16,478 bases of DNA. Source: Candidatus Poribacteria bacterium. Lineage in GTDB: Bacteria > Poribacteria > WGA-4E > WGA-3G. The position numbers were made by a program, and so were the translations under genes. The stretch is taken from contig VXXH01000101.1 in the NCBI GenBank assembly GCA_009835515.1, positions 1-16,478 of the forward strand, given 5' to 3'. Of the stretch, positions 7,294 through 14,632 are shown piece after piece (the stretch's first letter is position 1; every line of letters begins with the position of its first letter). The notes beneath the pieces are model-generated. The model did no database searches and was not told the origin of the DNA. It worked only from the letters and a program-made list of their open reading frames with translations.

Positions 7294-7863
7294 ATGTTTG
7301 ATCAGGTTTTACAAGCGGTTGAGGCACAGTGTAAGGCGGAGAGAATCCCGATGTTAGGCGAAGAAAAGGCGAAGTTTCTCGCCGCCTGCGTCGAAGAAGC
7401 AAAACCGTCCCTTATTGTTGAGTGTGGCACGGCTATCGGTTATTCTGGACTTTGGATGTTACGCGTATTAAGAGATGCTGGGGTTGGACGTTTGATAACA
7501 GTCGAAATAGATACTGACCGGGCGGCACAGGCACGCGTAAATTTTGAGAGCGCGGGTATGGCGGACCTCGTTGATTCACGCATCGGTGATGCGCAAGAGG
7601 TACTCAAAAGTATCCAAGATCCTGTCGATTTTCTGCTCCTTGATAACAACTTCAGTAACTATTTCCCATGTTTTCAGGCGATTGAATCGCGACTGACGGA
7701 TCCCGCAACGGTTGTGGCGGATAACGTCGGTATCGGGGCAGACTCGATGGCGGATTATCTCGGACACGTCCGCGAACGTTATGAATCTGAGACACACTGG
7801 TTTGACATTGACCTACCCTGGGTGAAACAGGACGCGATTGAAGTGAGTATCTACCGGCATTAA
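7294..7863 (+). CDS. SAM-dependent class I O-methyltransferase-like protein
   Basis: A 189-residue Rossmann-fold methyltransferase close to the bacterial YrrM/catechol-O-methyltransferase-like group (Methyltransf_24). Motif I is VECGTAIGYS (42-51), binding the SAM methionine part; E71 in VEID would hold the ribose; DFLLLDNN (112-119) is the motif IV region, where the metal-binding Asp of O-methyltransferases lies; VVADNVG (140-146) is the next strand. Start set at 7294 because GGAGG ends five bases upstream; an in-frame ATG at 7282 overlaps that ribosome site. The UxaA-family gene begins 37 bases downstream, suggesting one transcript. The methyl acceptor is unknown. The protein is short compared with typical 220-residue members, missing mainly N-terminal helices. 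Confidence 0.8.
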   Translation: MFDQVLQAVEAQCKAERIPMLGEEKAKFLAACVEEAKPSLIVECGTAIGYSGLWMLRVLRDAGVGRLITVEIDTDRAAQARVNFESAGMADLVDSRIGDAQEVLKSIQDPVDFLLLDNNFSNYFPCFQAIESRLTDPATVVADNVGIGADSMADYLGHVRERYESETHWFDIDLPWVKQDAIEVSIYRH

Positions 7864-7900
7864 TTTTTCGGTGCTTTTGGAGTGCAAAAGGAGAAATTTG

Positions 7901-10594
7901 ATGGATTATGATTTCACGACTGTCGCACGGTTGCCATCGCCAGGCGATAACGTCGCTATTACGACACAAACATTGGAAGGTGGTACGCGCATTCACTACA
8001 ATGGACAACAGATTCAGTTATCGCATACCATTTTGGAAGGACATCGCTTTGCCATCCAGTCGATTTCAGAGGCATCGCCGCTGTTGTCATGGGGTTTACC
8101 CTTCGGTTTTGCCACACGTTCCATTGCTCCTGGTGATTATGTCTGCAATCAGAAGATGATCGATTCTTTGTCGATTAGGAATTTGCCTTTTATATTACCA
8201 GAAACACCGAACTTCAGCGATAAGATGGCACCCTATCAATTAGACGCGGCTGAATTCCGCCCGGGTACACAGATGCCACGTTATCCGAATGCGCGGCACT
8301 TCCTCGGTTATCAGCGTCCCGGCAACCGTGGCGTTGGCACGCGAAACTATATCGTCGTTATGGGCACAACTTCCCGCACCTCCAGTTTCGCGAGAAGACT
8401 TGCCGAGATGTGTTGTAGGGGTGAGGTCACCTCATCCCTACAAGAAGCCTATCCAAACATAGACGGTGTTGTCGCCGTGACGCATACCGAAGGCGGTGAA
8501 GGCAGTACGCCGAATAACATTGATATGCTGCTCCGAACGCTCGCCGGTTTTACTGTCCATCCGAATATTGGTGCGATGCTGCTTGTTGATTATGGTACTG
8601 AAGCGGTTACGAACGAAATGCTCAAGGCGTATATGTTACGCGAGGGTTACGCTTTGGATGATGTCGTTCACCGTTTCTATCGGCTACAGGGGAGTTTTGA
8701 CACGGATTTATCGAACGGTAGGGAGATTATCAACGGGTGGTTGGATACTGTGAACAGCGTACCGCGCGCTGAACAACCTCTGGAAAATCTGAAGATTGCT
8801 CTGCAGTGTGGGGGTTCCGATGCGTTCTCTGGTGTATCTGGTAATCCGCTTGCCGCTTACGTTGCGAAAGAGGTCATCCGTTATGGCGGATGTGCCAACC
8901 TCGCGGAGACCGATGAACTGATCGGATCGGAGGCATACATACTTCAAAACGTCCGCGATCTGGCTACCGCCCGCACGTTCCTCAATACCATTGAACGGTT
9001 CAAAGAACGCGTCGCGTGGCATGGACACTCCGCTGAAGGCAATCCGTCTGGCGGCAACAACTTCCGTGGACTCTATAATATCGCCATTAAATCAATTGGC
9101 GCGGCGATGAAGCGGCATCCTGATGTCTGTCTCGATTATGTCATCAATTACAGTGAACTCATGGAAAGGCCGGGTTACTACTTCATGGACAGTCCTGGCA
9201 ACGATTTAGAAAGCATCGCAGGACAGGTAGCCTCCGGATCCAACATGATTTTCTTTGTCACGGGCAACGGTTCAATTACGAATTTTCCGTTTGTACCAAC
9301 GATTAAGATCGTCACGACGACGGGGCGTTATGAGATGCTTTCCAAGGATATGGACGTGAACGCCGGTGCGTATCTTGATGGTACTCCGATGGAAGCACTC
9401 GGCGAGTCGATGCTGGACTTGACTGTGGATGTTGCATCGGGTGAACGTTCAGTCGGTGAGAAAGCGGGACATTCCCAAGTCTCGTTGTGGCGCGATTGGA
9501 AACAGACGGGTCCTGTGAATTTGGACCTGTTGTTAACGGAATCTGAATTGAAGTCCGGTGAACCTATCCCAATTGACGTTGTTACGGAAACCCAGCGGAG
9601 TGTGCCTACTACTCTGCAATTCCGTGCGCTCCAAACGGAGGCGGGGTACCGCACGGATCAAGTTGGACTTATTTTACCTACGAGTCTCTGCTCTGGACAG
9701 ATTGCACAGATGATCGCGCACCGCTGCAATGAACGCGGGATTGGCGAGAAGCAGGGTATATCCGGTTTTGTTGCCTTACCACATACGGAGGGGTGTGGTG
9801 TCTCTGGCGGACGTTCTGAGGAGATTTATACCCGCACAATGATTGGACACCTCACGCATCCGAAGGTTGCGCTCGGTCTGCTTCTTGAACACGGTTGTGA
9901 GAAGACGCACAACGATCATGTCCGACATGAGATTCAGAAACTCGGTATATCGCCGGAACGCTACGGTTGGGCGAGTGTACAGTTAGATGGCGGGATTGAT
10001 GCTGTTATTGAAAAGGTACACGACTGGTTTTCGGAAACGCTTGCGAATAAACCGGCTGTTCCGGTTGTCGATGCAGGATTGGAACATCTCTGTATTGCCG
10101 TGACATCGACGGGTGAGACGACTGAAAAGGTCGCAGGGTTGCTGATGGAATTGACGCATCGAATTGTTGCCGCAGGTGGGACGGTTGTCGTACCTGAAAA
10201 TGCGGTTTTCTTGGGTTACGGCACACGGAGCGTGCCTACTACTTTGGCGTATGGACAGCGGGTTGAGAAAGCGGGTTTTCACGTCATGGAGACACCGACG
10301 GATCAACCGACGGAGACGTTGACAGGACTCGGCGCGACAGGTGTGGATTTGGCACTTGTGCATGTTGTCGGTGCGCCGTTGCAATCGCATGTGATGGTGC
10401 CGTTAGTTCAGGTCTCTACAGATACCACGACACAAAGTAATTACGGTGCGGATTTGGATTTGGAAACTGCTAATGTTGAGGCCCTGTTAGCGTTGATTGT
10501 TGAGGTCGCTTCGCGGCGGTATACGCCGAAACTGCACGGCAAAGGGAATACGGATTTTCAGTTGACGCGCGGGTTGTTGGGGATTTCGATGTAA
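7901..10594 (+). CDS. UxaA-family (altronate/galactarate dehydratase-like) protein with duplicated core
   Basis: An 897-residue protein; ordinary UxaA/GarD proteins are about 500. Residues 8-95 are an N-terminal SAF domain (SHTILEGHRFAIQSI, SIAPGDYV). Residues 135-520 are a UxaA core: GVGTRNY (144-150), HTEGG (195-199), QCGGSDAFSG (302-311), GGCANLAETDELIGSE (329-344) and PTIKIVTTTGRYE (466-478). Residues 575-897 are a second, diverged core: HTEGCG (628-633), LLLEHGCEKTHND (660-672), then a region aligned to QCGGSD that reads VTSTGE. The first half lacks the Cys of the HxxGCG motif and the second lacks QCGGSD, so one composite active site is possible. Family members dehydrate sugar acids. Start at 7901 has AAGGAG seven bases upstream; a GTG at 7871 has no ribosome site. 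An inserted palindrome encodes residues of about 171-181. The HicB-like gene follows after nine bases. Confidence 0.85.
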   Translation: MDYDFTTVARLPSPGDNVAITTQTLEGGTRIHYNGQQIQLSHTILEGHRFAIQSISEASPLLSWGLPFGFATRSIAPGDYVCNQKMIDSLSIRNLPFILPETPNFSDKMAPYQLDAAEFRPGTQMPRYPNARHFLGYQRPGNRGVGTRNYIVVMGTTSRTSSFARRLAEMCCRGEVTSSLQEAYPNIDGVVAVTHTEGGEGSTPNNIDMLLRTLAGFTVHPNIGAMLLVDYGTEAVTNEMLKAYMLREGYALDDVVHRFYRLQGSFDTDLSNGREIINGWLDTVNSVPRAEQPLENLKIALQCGGSDAFSGVSGNPLAAYVAKEVIRYGGCANLAETDELIGSEAYILQNVRDLATARTFLNTIERFKERVAWHGHSAEGNPSGGNNFRGLYNIAIKSIGAAMKRHPDVCLDYVINYSELMERPGYYFMDSPGNDLESIAGQVASGSNMIFFVTGNGSITNFPFVPTIKIVTTTGRYEMLSKDMDVNAGAYLDGTPMEALGESMLDLTVDVASGERSVGEKAGHSQVSLWRDWKQTGPVNLDLLLTESELKSGEPIPIDVVTETQRSVPTTLQFRALQTEAGYRTDQVGLILPTSLCSGQIAQMIAHRCNERGIGEKQGISGFVALPHTEGCGVSGGRSEEIYTRTMIGHLTHPKVALGLLLEHGCEKTHNDHVRHEIQKLGISPERYGWASVQLDGGIDAVIEKVHDWFSETLANKPAVPVVDAGLEHLCIAVTSTGETTEKVAGLLMELTHRIVAAGGTVVVPENAVFLGYGTRSVPTTLAYGQRVEKAGFHVMETPTDQPTETLTGLGATGVDLALVHVVGAPLQSHVMVPLVQVSTDTTTQSNYGADLDLETANVEALLALIVEVASRRYTPKLHGKGNTDFQLTRGLLGISM
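8413..8443. repeat. 31-bp palindrome inserted in frame in the UxaA-family gene
   Basis: TTGTAGGGGTGAGGT, a single central C, then ACCTCATCCCTACAA: arms of 15 bases with a single G/T mismatch that could still pair as G-U in RNA. The left arm starts TTGTAGG, like the minus-strand reading of the REP-like repeats at 5461-5628. It lies between EMC and YPNIDG of the protein, in a loop where length commonly varies in this family, and keeps the frame. Confidence 0.75.
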
Positions 10595-10603
10595 AGGTAT
10601 GCT

Positions 10604-10951
10604 ATGCAGAGAAATTACCCAATTGTTATTCACAAAGACCCAGATACTGACTATTGTGTAATTGTGCCAGATCTACCCGGGTGCATAACTGCTGGAGATA
10701 CGCTTGATGATGCACAAAATCAAGCATTAGAGGCTATCCAATGCCATATTGAAGGCATGTTGCTTGACGGTGAGCCTGTTCCTGAAGCGAAAAGTATTGT
10801 ATACCATCAAGATAATCCAGATTATGCCGATGGGACATGGAAATCTGTAAAAATAACGCTTCCCGATATTTCCGAAATTCAGGTCCGCCAACCCAACCGA
10901 ATTCAAAGATTTTTCCAATGGTTCAACCGAACGGCTCAATCAATTCGATAG
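10604..10951 (+). CDS. HicB-family antitoxin-like protein, no HicA partner seen
   Basis: A 115-residue protein whose first 65 residues match the HicB fold: YPIVIHKDPDTDYCVIVPD, LPGCITAGDTLDDA, EAIQCHIEGMLLDGEPVPE. HicB partners neutralise the HicA mRNA-degrading toxin and usually carry a C-terminal DNA-binding helix-turn-helix or ribbon-helix-helix. Here the tail (about 79-115) begins with a ribbon-like VKITLP but continues as a basic, aromatic stretch (RIQRFFQWFNR) without a clear DNA-binding fold. No HicA-like gene (about 60-80 residues with a conserved GSHH-type His) lies on either side. AAAGG overlapping the UxaA stop serves as ribosome site, nine bases after that gene, so it is likely on the same mRNA. 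It may be a solitary HicB-domain protein rather than part of a toxin-antitoxin pair. Confidence 0.75.
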   Translation: MQRNYPIVIHKDPDTDYCVIVPDLPGCITAGDTLDDAQNQALEAIQCHIEGMLLDGEPVPEAKSIVYHQDNPDYADGTWKSVKITLPDISEIQVRQPNRIQRFFQWFNRTAQSIR

Positions 10952-10992
10952 GAGTAATCTACGTTGAGGTTGACTAAACACGGTAACCAATC

Positions 10993-11092
10993 AGGACTTA
11001 CGCAAATTTAGCATGCATCGCGATATTTGGGGACATTTAACCCCCTAAATCCCCCTTATCAGGGGGACTTTAAGAGAAAATGCGTAAGTCCT
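10993..11092. mobile_element. MITE-like 100-bp element with 12-bp terminal inverted repeats
   Basis: AGGACTTACGCA (10993-11004) and TGCGTAAGTCCT (11081-11092) are perfect inverted termini of a 100-bp segment with no reading frame. The inside contains the hairpin CCCCCT-TATC-AGGGGG (11051-11066). The size and perfect ends fit a non-autonomous miniature transposable element. No clear target-site duplication is seen at the borders. It lies between the HicB-like and crotonase genes, ending 22 bases before the latter's start. Confidence 0.65.
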
Positions 11093-11114
11093 ACGACAGA
11101 GAGAAAAGAACGAT

Positions 11115-11900
11115 ATGCCTGACTATGAAACGCTGGACTGGGTTTTGAGTGATGGTGTGGCGACAATTACGCTCAACCGGCCACGAGTAGGTAACGCGCT
11201 CACGATGCAGATGGGGCAGGAACTCATGGATGCCTCAATCTGCTGCGATGATAATCCCGAGGTGCAAGCAGTGGTGCTGACAGGGGCGGGAAAGATGTTT
11301 TGCGTTGGTGCAGATCTGAAACAATTTCCACCCGCGGGTCCCAAAATGGCATCCGAGATTAAGTTACTTACGACGTGGCTACATGCGGCGATCTCACGCT
11401 TTGTACGGATGGACGCGCCGCTGATTTGCGCTATCAACGGGACGGCAGCCGGAGCGGGGATGAGCTTGGCATTAATCGGGGACATGGCATTAGTGGCAGA
11501 GTCTGCGCGGTTTAAGATGGCTTATTCGCGGCTTGCACTAACGCCGGATTGCGCTGCAACCTATTATCTACCACGACTCGTCGGATTCCGTCGGGCATTT
11601 GAGTTATATGTGACCAACCGGATCCTCTCAGCAGCAGAAGCGGAAGCGTGGGGGTTGGTCAATCAAGTGGTCCCGAATGATGCTTTGCTATCGGAAGCGC
11701 AAGCACTCGCTGCACAACTTGCCATGGGACCGACGCAGGCAATCGGAGCGACCAAGCGGTTACTCCATAGCGCGTGGACAGAGTCGCTGGAATCGCAGAT
11801 GGCGCAGGAGACGCGGGCGATCATGAATGCTGCACGGTGTTCTGAAGCGGCCGAAGGCTTCAAGGCATTCTTCGAGAAACGCGAACCGAATTTCAGTTGA
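11115..11900 (+). CDS. Crotonase (enoyl-CoA hydratase/isomerase) family protein, PaaG-like
   Basis: A 261-residue crotonase-fold protein that would act on a CoA thioester. The oxyanion-hole segments are present: CVGADLKQF (63-71) and NGTAAGAGMSLAL (108-120). The two glutamates that hydratases use are missing: by ungapped alignment they become S117 and Y137. Instead D145 in ALTPDCAATYYLPRLVG sits where PaaG-type isomerases and some related crotonases carry a catalytic Asp. Double-bond isomerisation is therefore a better guess than hydration. The C terminus (EGFKAFFEKREPNF) is the normal family ending and the length is normal. The ribosome site is weak (GAGAGAAAAG). No promoter is obvious; the MITE-like element fills most of the upstream space. 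No fatty-acid or phenylacetate genes lie nearby to name the pathway. Confidence 0.85.
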   Translation: MPDYETLDWVLSDGVATITLNRPRVGNALTMQMGQELMDASICCDDNPEVQAVVLTGAGKMFCVGADLKQFPPAGPKMASEIKLLTTWLHAAISRFVRMDAPLICAINGTAAGAGMSLALIGDMALVAESARFKMAYSRLALTPDCAATYYLPRLVGFRRAFELYVTNRILSAAEAEAWGLVNQVVPNDALLSEAQALAAQLAMGPTQAIGATKRLLHSAWTESLESQMAQETRAIMNAARCSEAAEGFKAFFEKREPNFS

Positions 11901-11989
11901 AGCACGCGAGACTGCAAAAACTACACAAACTGAGTAAAGAAACAAAAATATACGCCAAATAGTGATAGCAATGCAGCAGCTCACATTGC

Positions 11990-12376
11990 CTAAAATTCGT
12001 CAGCTGACATTATCATTGCGAACCCAGCACAGGAACTTATACAGAAAGCAGCCATGCCTACCCGGATACTGTTAGTCCGAATCTTTTTGACTTTTTCACC
12101 ATAGGTAGCAGCGTAAAGGCGGACATATTCTGGCGATTTGCCGAGGAGTCTTGTCGGAGGCAAAGAAATACTTTCATCCACCTTAGCCGGATCATTCTGA
12201 AAAATACAACCCATTAAAAACCAATGGCCTGAATCGGCATACTTCGGGGCATCTCGTTCAGCATCAACTACGGCCTCTGCCAGTAAATTCTGTTGGGCAA
12301 GGGTTACAAAGGGCGGACTAAACGTCAATAACATCGTCAAAAGAACGAAGACATAAAAGGTTGAACTTATTTTCAT
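11990..12376 (-). CDS. Small exported protein of unknown function
   Basis: A 128-residue protein that I do not recognise as a named family. Residues 1-28 form a signal peptide (MKISS, a long hydrophobic stretch, cleavage near LAQ). The mature part has an Ala/Glu/Asp-rich beginning (NLLAEAVVDAERDAPKYAD), a short hydrophobic patch (HWFLMGCIF, 51-59), a conserved-looking LPPTRLLGKSPEYVRLYAATYGE-type segment (72-94) and a Cys/Ala-rich hydrophobic segment near the C terminus (about 105-123) that may span or anchor in the membrane. AGGAGG eight bases upstream supports the start. It follows the lipoprotein gene on the same strand after a 104-base gap, so it may be a separate unit. From memory, similar small proteins with a TRLLGKSPEYV core occur repeatedly in Poribacteria genomes; this is not verified here. 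Confidence 0.7.
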   Translation of the reverse strand: MKISSTFYVFVLLTMLLTFSPPFVTLAQQNLLAEAVVDAERDAPKYADSGHWFLMGCIFQNDPAKVDESISLPPTRLLGKSPEYVRLYAATYGEKVKKIRTNSIRVGMAAFCISSCAGFAMIMSADEF

Positions 12377-12480
12377 TTCATTAACCTCCTCTTAGAGAGC
12401 GTAATCAACCCAATTGAGATATTCATATAGACCGAATCAAAATTGGTGCAACAAAGATATACCGAGTGGAAAAGGTATAC

Positions 12481-12957
12481 TTAAGGAGATAGATCTTCGG
12501 GTCGAAAGAGAATCCAATGTTCTTTCTTGGATCTCAAGGATTGTATATCAATGCCTTCAGGCAGTCCCTGAGGAAAACGCGCATACGCGCGAAATTCATC
12601 CAAAGGTTTCACAGGATACATCATTTGTCTATACTTATCCACGGAGTTATTCTTAGAAAGTCGAATCGTCGTTAATTTCACCTGAGTGATACTATCAATA
12701 GAAATATGAGTCAACTCCTGCTCGGTAAAAATAAATATTTGACTTGGCTGTATCGCTATTAACTCGCCATGCACTTCCGATTCTGAAACGCCGGTGTGGT
12801 ATTTAACAGATATCCAGCCACCATAACTTTCATGTTGAGCGGTGGAGACAGATGGAAGCCATCCCGTTGGTGCGGTTGTCGTTCGACCACAACCGCCGAC
12901 ATAAATTAGGGCAAACAATAATATGGCTAAAACTGTGTATCTATTGCGGTTTTTCAT
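12481..12957 (-). CDS. Putative lipoprotein of unknown function
   Basis: A 158-residue protein with a lipoprotein signal peptide: basic start (MKNRNR), hydrophobic core (7-20), lipobox V-G-G-C with the lipidated Cys at position 23. After a Thr-rich linker come GWLPS (32-36) and YGGWISVKY (45-53), then a region of short beta strands (GELIAIQPSQIFIF, ISIDSITQVKL) that suggests a small barrel. No enzyme motif is visible. Its ATG lies inside the end of the upstream gene: the two reading frames overlap by 17 bases in different frames, with GGGGGAG as ribosome site, so translation is probably coupled. A segment ISIDSI resembles IPIDSV in the upstream protein, hinting at a shared domain type. Confidence 0.75.
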   Translation of the reverse strand: MKNRNRYTVLAILLFALIYVGGCGRTTTAPTGWLPSVSTAQHESYGGWISVKYHTGVSESEVHGELIAIQPSQIFIFTEQELTHISIDSITQVKLTTIRLSKNNSVDKYRQMMYPVKPLDEFRAYARFPQGLPEGIDIQSLRSKKEHWILFRPEDLSP

Positions 12958-14548
12958 AGCGACTCCCCCAGAATTTTTTCTCTATATCAACTTCGACCTT
13001 CTTAAACTCGGGTGCTAAAACACGCAATGCACGTTCAGGATTAAATAGCATCATCGCAGCAAGCGCAGGATTTTCATCGGCGAGCCACGCTTCACGCATC
13101 CATTCCAGATAGTACCCTCGGCTTTCAAGGAAAAGTTCATAACTCTCGAAATCCTGTGGTAATTGATAAACGAGGGTGTATATGTCCCCCGGCGATGTTG
13201 TTAAAGCCGTTTTTCGATCTGTCAACAACTGATATGCCTCATCAACACTAACGCCGCTCTGATTGACTGCGATAGGAGACAGTCGAATCGGGTTGCGTTG
13301 TTTACCTAACTTAACCAATTTAACAGCATCAAGCCGCCAATGCCCCTTTGTTAGACGCAAACGGATGTTCACGCGTTCGCGCTGTAGCGGCGGTAATTTC
13401 ACAAGATGGACATCCGTGGCTAAGGGTCCGGTTTCTTTGACTTCCCCAACGGAAACCCATTTACCTGTGTCATCCTGCAAAAGCACTTCAATGCCACCAA
13501 GGGTCTGACCGATACCGGTAACCGCTTTTTTAATGTTTGTATCACCTCTTTCAAAAGCGGCGATCCATTGTCCTGCGGAGCGGCCCATGTAAGATAGCCC
13601 CTGATAAAACAGAAACGTGCTCATCAGGGATTCCCGAGCAGCGATGACCAATCCATCGCTACCCACCGGTACGTTCTCAAATTCGATGTCAAGTGTTTCG
13701 CGTGTGGCGAGGTATTCGGGGTCTGCCTCACTAAATCGTTCCTGTCCATCAACAGCACGAAGTAGGGGCAAACAATCTCCTTTCGACCCAGCGGCGGCAC
13801 TGGGTTCAATAATTGTGTCAGTTTCCCAAAAGGTGCCATCTGCGGTTTGGAAGACCCTTCCGTTTGGCTGCCGTTTTACTGCGAGCAGATCAACGTGACG
13901 CACGACATGGGTTTCAAGCATTTCATTTTTCATCTGCACTTCAAAACGACTTTCGGTGGGTCGTGCACGATACAAAGCATCGACATCTGATGCTTCAAGG
14001 CTGGGGGTTACGCTTGCGGAGAACCCTTCGGCTTGAAGGATGGGTCCATTACCGTCGGAAACATAAAAGGTCGGACACGAACCAAGGGTTAAGTCACCAC
14101 CACTGGCCACTACCACGGCTCCTAATAAGGCTACTTCAGCAATAAGCACGATCGCGCTGATTTTGATTTCTGGCGGAATGTGCTGGGTGTTCGTTTCAAA
14201 AATCGCAACTGAATCGATGGGTATCGTCAATTCTCCAGTTTCCAAAGTTTCTCGGTTGGCATTGAGGACTTCGCCTTGTCCGGTTACGGTTTGATTTTCT
14301 GAATCAACTTTCCATGATGATAAAATATAGACTCGACCATCATGCATGTGTGCTTTTAAGAAGGGTGAACTGCCATCAAGAGATTGAAACTCGGTAGGTG
14401 CAGTCAGTTTCCGTTTTAGCATGTGGGCACAACCGCACTGAAATACGAATGTAACTAAAATTGTCCAACAGAGTAGATTTCTGTACGGACGTTTTGGTTT
14501 AAAAAAAACAGCGTTAAAGCATTTTCTAAAATTCATGGTGAAATTCAT
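12941..14548 (-). CDS. Large exported (putative lipo-)protein of unknown function
   Basis: A 535-residue protein with a basic N terminus, a hydrophobic segment (about 24-36) and a Cys-Gly-Cys (38-40) that could be a weak lipobox. A beta-rich part follows (HMHDGRVYILSSW; LTIPIDSVAIFETN), then a second hydrophobic helix (about 130-150, ISAIVLIAEVALLGAVVVAS), then the segment CPTFYVSDGNGPILQAEGF, LEASDVDALYR and a stretch with ETHVVRHVDLLAVKR. This order (CP-x-x-Y, D-G, aromatic/acidic strand, D-x-L, E-T-x3-D-x-L) matches a widespread, unnamed exported family that I know only as hypothetical proteins. The C-terminal half has repeated beta strands (LGGIEVLLQDDTGKWVSVGE, VNIRLRLTKGHWRLDAVKLV) like a carbohydrate-binding or jelly-roll fold. 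GAGGAG eight bases upstream sets the start at 14548. The downstream lipoprotein gene overlaps its 3' end. Confidence 0.75.
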   Translation of the reverse strand: MNFTMNFRKCFNAVFFKPKRPYRNLLCWTILVTFVFQCGCAHMLKRKLTAPTEFQSLDGSSPFLKAHMHDGRVYILSSWKVDSENQTVTGQGEVLNANRETLETGELTIPIDSVAIFETNTQHIPPEIKISAIVLIAEVALLGAVVVASGGDLTLGSCPTFYVSDGNGPILQAEGFSASVTPSLEASDVDALYRARPTESRFEVQMKNEMLETHVVRHVDLLAVKRQPNGRVFQTADGTFWETDTIIEPSAAAGSKGDCLPLLRAVDGQERFSEADPEYLATRETLDIEFENVPVGSDGLVIAARESLMSTFLFYQGLSYMGRSAGQWIAAFERGDTNIKKAVTGIGQTLGGIEVLLQDDTGKWVSVGEVKETGPLATDVHLVKLPPLQRERVNIRLRLTKGHWRLDAVKLVKLGKQRNPIRLSPIAVNQSGVSVDEAYQLLTDRKTALTTSPGDIYTLVYQLPQDFESYELFLESRGYYLEWMREAWLADENPALAAMMLFNPERALRVLAPEFKKVEVDIEKKFWGSRYEKPQ

Positions 14549-14605
14549 TAGGATGTCTCCTCGAATGTATGGGTTCTGTGAGTTGATTCAAACCGTTCAG
14601 TGATC

Positions 14606-14624
14606 TGTAGAGATGAACTCTACA
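14606..14624 (-). terminator. Hairpin after the metalloprotease/LRR gene
   Basis: TGTAGAG and CTCTACA form a perfect seven-base stem around a five-base loop, eight bases downstream of the stop of the minus-strand LRR gene and before the next gene's ribosome site. There is no T-run after it, so it may be a processing or mRNA-stability signal, a weak terminator or another short palindromic repeat. Confidence 0.35.
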
Positions 14625-14632
14625 CCTGTCCT

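Noticed and set aside
7871..7900. GTG start of the UxaA-family gene at 7871
   Set aside because: No ribosome site; the segment contains the AAGGAG that serves the ATG at 7901.
12458..12479. Terminator after the lipoprotein gene (TATACC/GGTATA)
   Set aside because: Six AT-rich base pairs with a ten-base loop and no following T-run; too weak.
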